Notes under the pieces: generated by a model
What the model was told of the DNA's origin: nothing
What the model saw: only the letters and a program-made list of their open reading frames with translations
Databases searched by the model: none
Program-made: the position numbers and the translations under genes
Part shown: positions 4,553-6,594 of the stretch, piece after piece
How the letters are laid out: each line of letters opens with the position of its first letter
How positions within the stretch are numbered: the stretch's first letter is position 1
Source: Candidatus Babeliales bacterium
Lineage (GTDB): Bacteria; Babelota; Babeliae; Babelales; JACPOV01
Assembly (NCBI GenBank): GCA_020050475.1
Contig: JAGVKP010000089.1
Span: forward strand, 1-6,594
Length of the DNA stretch: 6,594 nt
Direction of reading: 5' to 3'

Positions 4553-5248
4553 CTAATAAATGGTGATCCGCGAATCTGATGAGTTTCGTTCAATGTGAAG
4601 TATGCGCTTATTAGTGCGATCAGCACACAACTCGTCATGCGTGATAACAAGGGTAATGAGATTCAGTTTTACAGTGATTTCATGGAGGGCTTCAAATACC
4701 TGACCAGCGTTTTGTGTGTCCAGTGCTGATGTCGGTTCATCTAAAAGAAGAATATGCACCGGTTTTTGGAGAACCATCATGAGAGCAAGAAGCTGTTTTT
4801 GCCCGCCGGATAGGTGTGAGATGAGCGCATTTGAGGGCAATGAAAACCGTACGGTATTTTTGGGTACTATGCGGTCAAATAATGAAAAGCCGGGTTTTGA
4901 TGAAGCTGCAGCAAGCTTAAGATGTTCTTGTAAAGTCATTTGGGGGGCAAGCATTAATGAAATGTCCTGAGCGATCGTAGCTACTTGATTACTTAGCTCT
5001 ATTGGGATTGTATTGTTTATAATTGGATACGTTATTCCATTAATCGAAACTGAACCTGAAATAATTTCACTCGGTCTTAACTCTCCCTTCAAAATACGAA
5101 AAAGGGTTGATTTTCCGGAACCGTTACTTCCCATTATATAGGTGACTATTCCTGGTTGTAGCTCGAGAGTTACGTTTTCAAAAAACGGTTTTTGATCTGC
5201 TGTAAATGCAAAAGTAAGATTATCGATTCGTACTGATCGCGTGCTCAT
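4553..5248 (-). CDS. ABC importer ATPase, TrpXY-like (putative amino-acid uptake)
   Basis: The nucleotide-binding subunit of an ABC transporter, working at the cytoplasmic face with the permease encoded just before it. All motifs are intact in 231 residues: Walker A GSNGSGKST (40-48), Q-loop Gln94, signature LSGGQ (146-150), Walker B ILLLDE (166-171, catalytic Glu171), D-loop SALD (174-177) and switch His204. Segments such as MTLQEHLKLAAA and LSGGQKQLLALMMVLQKP resemble the ATPase of putative tryptophan/tyrosine importers, as expected from the permease partner; the usual DEHTAALD of that group is DEPTSALD here. The start ATG has AGGAG 9 bases upstream, inside the permease 3' end, with a 4-base gap between the genes, so translation is probably coupled. 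An intrinsic terminator follows. The substrate is inferred from family resemblance only. Confidence 0.92.
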   Translation of the reverse strand: MSTRSVRIDNLTFAFTADQKPFFENVTLELQPGIVTYIMGSNGSGKSTLFRILKGELRPSEIISGSVSINGITYPIINNTIPIELSNQVATIAQDISLMLAPQMTLQEHLKLAAASSKPGFSLFDRIVPKNTVRFSLPSNALISHLSGGQKQLLALMMVLQKPVHILLLDEPTSALDTQNAGQVFEALHEITVKLNLITLVITHDELCADRTNKRILHIERNSSDSRITIY

Positions 5249-5252
5249 TATA

Positions 5253-6128
5253 TTAAACTCCTAGAAAATCGGTGTTTTGTTTGAGGCGTGATGATCGAAA
5301 AGCCAAGAGAATAATTATGATTGTTGCTTGCACGGCGCTGAAATAGTTGAGATTGATACCGATTTGTATCAGAAATTGCTGCAGAGCAAAATAAGCTGCC
5401 GATCCGGCGAGGGGCACGAAGAATGAAAAATGATTTTTTTGGTAGATAAGTTTCCCGAGCAAAATGCTGGTAATGCATATCAGTATTTTCCCGTATCCCA
5501 TTGCGCTATCGGCAAAGCCGGTTGTCTGTGCAACTAAAAAGCCTGAAAATCCGGCGAGCGCGTTTGCTATAATCAGGCCGGTTATAATAACGAAATTTTG
5601 GTTGATTCGATAGAATTTGAGCATACGTGGGTTCATGCCATAAAAAGCCATCGCATAAGCAAGCTCTGTTTGGTAAAAAAAGAAAACGAGTGCGCTGCAA
5701 GCACTAAAAATTATCATGAGTAGTGCAAGGTCAGCGTGAGCTTGAAAGAGCGGAATAAATTGAGCAAAGCGAGAAACGTGCGCAAGCGAAACATAGGTGC
5801 CACTAAGATGATAGCCTGCCTGAAAAATGCCGAACGTTAAAATGGCAGAGAGCAGATGAGCGATGGCCAACTGAGTCGTGAGTAAACTCGAACAAAGGCC
5901 AACGGCGCTTCCAGCAAGCAGGCTGCTTACGCCTGCCAATCCAACGCTGATTGTTCCGACTGATGTTGAAAGCAGCATGATTTTACTACTTATGAGTGCA
6001 CCGCAGACAAACGCTGTTTCTAAGCTTAAGTCGGGAAGCTTGAGGAGCGACAGGCTCAGGGCGCTTCCGGCAATCAGCGGAAAATGCATAAAAAGCTGTT
6101 CGGCGCACAAAGAGAGAAAAAGTATCAC
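5253..6128 (-). CDS. ABC importer permease, BPD_transp_2 family (TrpXY-like)
   Basis: A membrane permease of 291 residues, very hydrophobic, with about eight or nine membrane segments (roughly 13-30, 37-56, 58-80, 84-103, 132-152, 176-200, 211-228, 234-254 and 261-277). Family signs include LKLPDLSLETAFVCGAL near the N-terminus. The cytoplasmic coupling loop AMAFYGMNPRMLKFYRIN (159-176) matches the ATR/GENPEMARALGIN-type loop of BPD_transp_2 permeases. Then come NALAGFSGFLVAQTTGFADS and MGYGKILICI. This pattern fits the putative tryptophan/tyrosine importer permeases. The start is GTG at 6128, supported by GAAAGG 6 bases upstream; the next in-frame Met (residue 14) would cut into the first membrane segment. 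It lies 10 bases after the M20 peptidase gene and 4 before the ATPase. No substrate-binding lipoprotein is adjacent within the window. Confidence 0.87.
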   Translation of the reverse strand: MILFLSLCAEQLFMHFPLIAGSALSLSLLKLPDLSLETAFVCGALISSKIMLLSTSVGTISVGLAGVSSLLAGSAVGLCSSLLTTQLAIAHLLSAILTFGIFQAGYHLSGTYVSLAHVSRFAQFIPLFQAHADLALLMIIFSACSALVFFFYQTELAYAMAFYGMNPRMLKFYRINQNFVIITGLIIANALAGFSGFLVAQTTGFADSAMGYGKILICITSILLGKLIYQKNHFSFFVPLAGSAAYFALQQFLIQIGINLNYFSAVQATIIIILLAFRSSRLKQNTDFLGV

Positions 6129-6134
6129 ATTCGG

Positions 6135-6140
6135 CCTTTC
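6135..6140 (-). promoter_or_regulatory. Ribosome binding site fixing the permease GTG start
   Basis: On the minus strand this reads GAAAGG, 6 bases before GTG 6128 and overlapping the TGA stop of the peptidase gene (6139-6141). It supports GTG 6128 over the ATG 13 codons further on, which has no such site. Confidence 0.7.
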
Positions 6141-6594
6141 ATCTGCATAAACTTTTTATAATATCAATAAAAATTGATCGCCCACGCTCAAGATCGGTAA
6201 TTGAAATCTTTTCATCTTGTGCATGCAAAAGTGATTTATTGGTGCATGGTGTAAGGCCGATACCGGCGATGCCAGACATCAAGTAATACCTCAAATCTGA
6301 AGCGAAATTACTGGTCAATGCAACTGATTTGAGATTGTACGTGCGTAAAATATCGACAATGAGATGGTACTCAGATCTTTTTTGCTGGTCGCGATGATCA
6401 CTATCTTGAGCGCACGCAAGAAGTTTTACTTGAGATGGTTGATACTGTGCAACTATAGTTTCAATTTTTTCACGTACGGTTTGTACGCGTATTGACGGAG
6501 CTATGCGAAGATCAATAATGGCAGTTGCTTGCGTAGGGACTTGATTAAAGTGAATCCCGTCCCCTGCTTGCAACGTTGTTATATGTAATGAAAA
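6139..6594 (-). CDS. M20-family metallopeptidase, C-terminal part
   Basis: The frame is open to the window edge, so the N-terminal catalytic half, with most zinc ligands, is not seen. M20 enzymes are zinc exopeptidases or amidohydrolases that cleave short peptides or N-acyl amino acids. The 151 visible residues begin in the lid (dimerisation) domain: HFNQVPTQATAIIDLRIAP matches the family's N-x-[IV]-P-x-x-A-x-x-x-x-D-x-R stretch. They then return to the catalytic domain: FASDLRYYLMSGIAGIGLTP, then LLHAQDEKISITDLERG, where the His of HAQDE is the expected last zinc ligand. This arrangement is closest to the carboxypeptidase S/PM20D1 branch, from memory. It sits 10 bases upstream of an ABC permease-ATPase pair, so a link between peptide cleavage and amino-acid uptake is possible. 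TTG 6573 is not a real start, since homology continues upstream of it. Confidence 0.88.
   Translation of the reverse strand, partial: FSLHITTLQAGDGIHFNQVPTQATAIIDLRIAPSIRVQTVREKIETIVAQYQPSQVKLLACAQDSDHRDQQKRSEYHLIVDILRTYNLKSVALTSNFASDLRYYLMSGIAGIGLTPCTNKSLLHAQDEKISITDLERGRSIFIDIIKSLCR

Noticed and set aside
5506..5700. 64-codon minus-strand frame inside the permease gene
   Set aside because: It lies wholly within the permease in another frame and has no recognisable protein features.

Overview
The window looks like chromosomal core sequence from a Gram-negative bacterium. One end carries part of the translation and protein-targeting gene set. The rest encodes several signal-peptide proteins, an inner-membrane ABC importer, and what looks like the tail of an outer-membrane beta-barrel gene. 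There are no mobile elements, CRISPR arrays, tRNAs or rRNAs. The taxon is uncertain. The missing rimM, the two-domain TrmD fusion and the divergent TrmD motifs point away from well-studied Proteobacteria. A small-genome lineage such as Dependentiae (TM6) is a guess, not a demonstration.

Region 1 (1-3183, plus strand) is a compact operon: the 3' end of ffh, rpsP (bS16), khpA (KH-domain RNA chaperone), trmD fused to a second SPOUT methyltransferase domain, rplS (bL19), and a small putative lipoprotein. Gene gaps are 0 to 82 bases. khpA and trmD are exactly abutting, so rimM is absent from its usual place. A good sigma70-type promoter (TTGGCA, 17 bases, TATACT) sits just after trmD and should give rplS and the lipoprotein gene their own transcription. 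bL19 has a C-terminal tail carrying a short repeat.

Region 2 (3197-4377, minus strand, convergent with region 1) is a three-gene cluster of unrecognised exported proteins. Two are tandem paralogues of about 115-125 residues, each with two cysteines exactly 22 residues apart. The third has a signal peptide, a glycine-zipper-like segment, a Tyr/Gln-rich linker and a charged coiled coil. The leader region upstream of the first paralogue contains a 30-codon open stretch that reads like the last strand of an outer-membrane beta-barrel, ending in aromatic Phe. It has no start codon or upstream body, so it is probably a relic of a lost gene.

Region 3 (4521-6594, minus strand) is an operon of an M20-family peptidase (3' part only), a BPD_transp_2-type permease with a GTG start, and its ABC ATPase, closed by a plausible intrinsic terminator. 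The pair resembles the putative tryptophan/tyrosine (TrpXY-like) importers, but no substrate-binding protein gene is seen in the window.

The strongest candidates for something new are the region 2 cluster with its paralogue pair and beta-barrel relic, and the fused, divergent TrmD.
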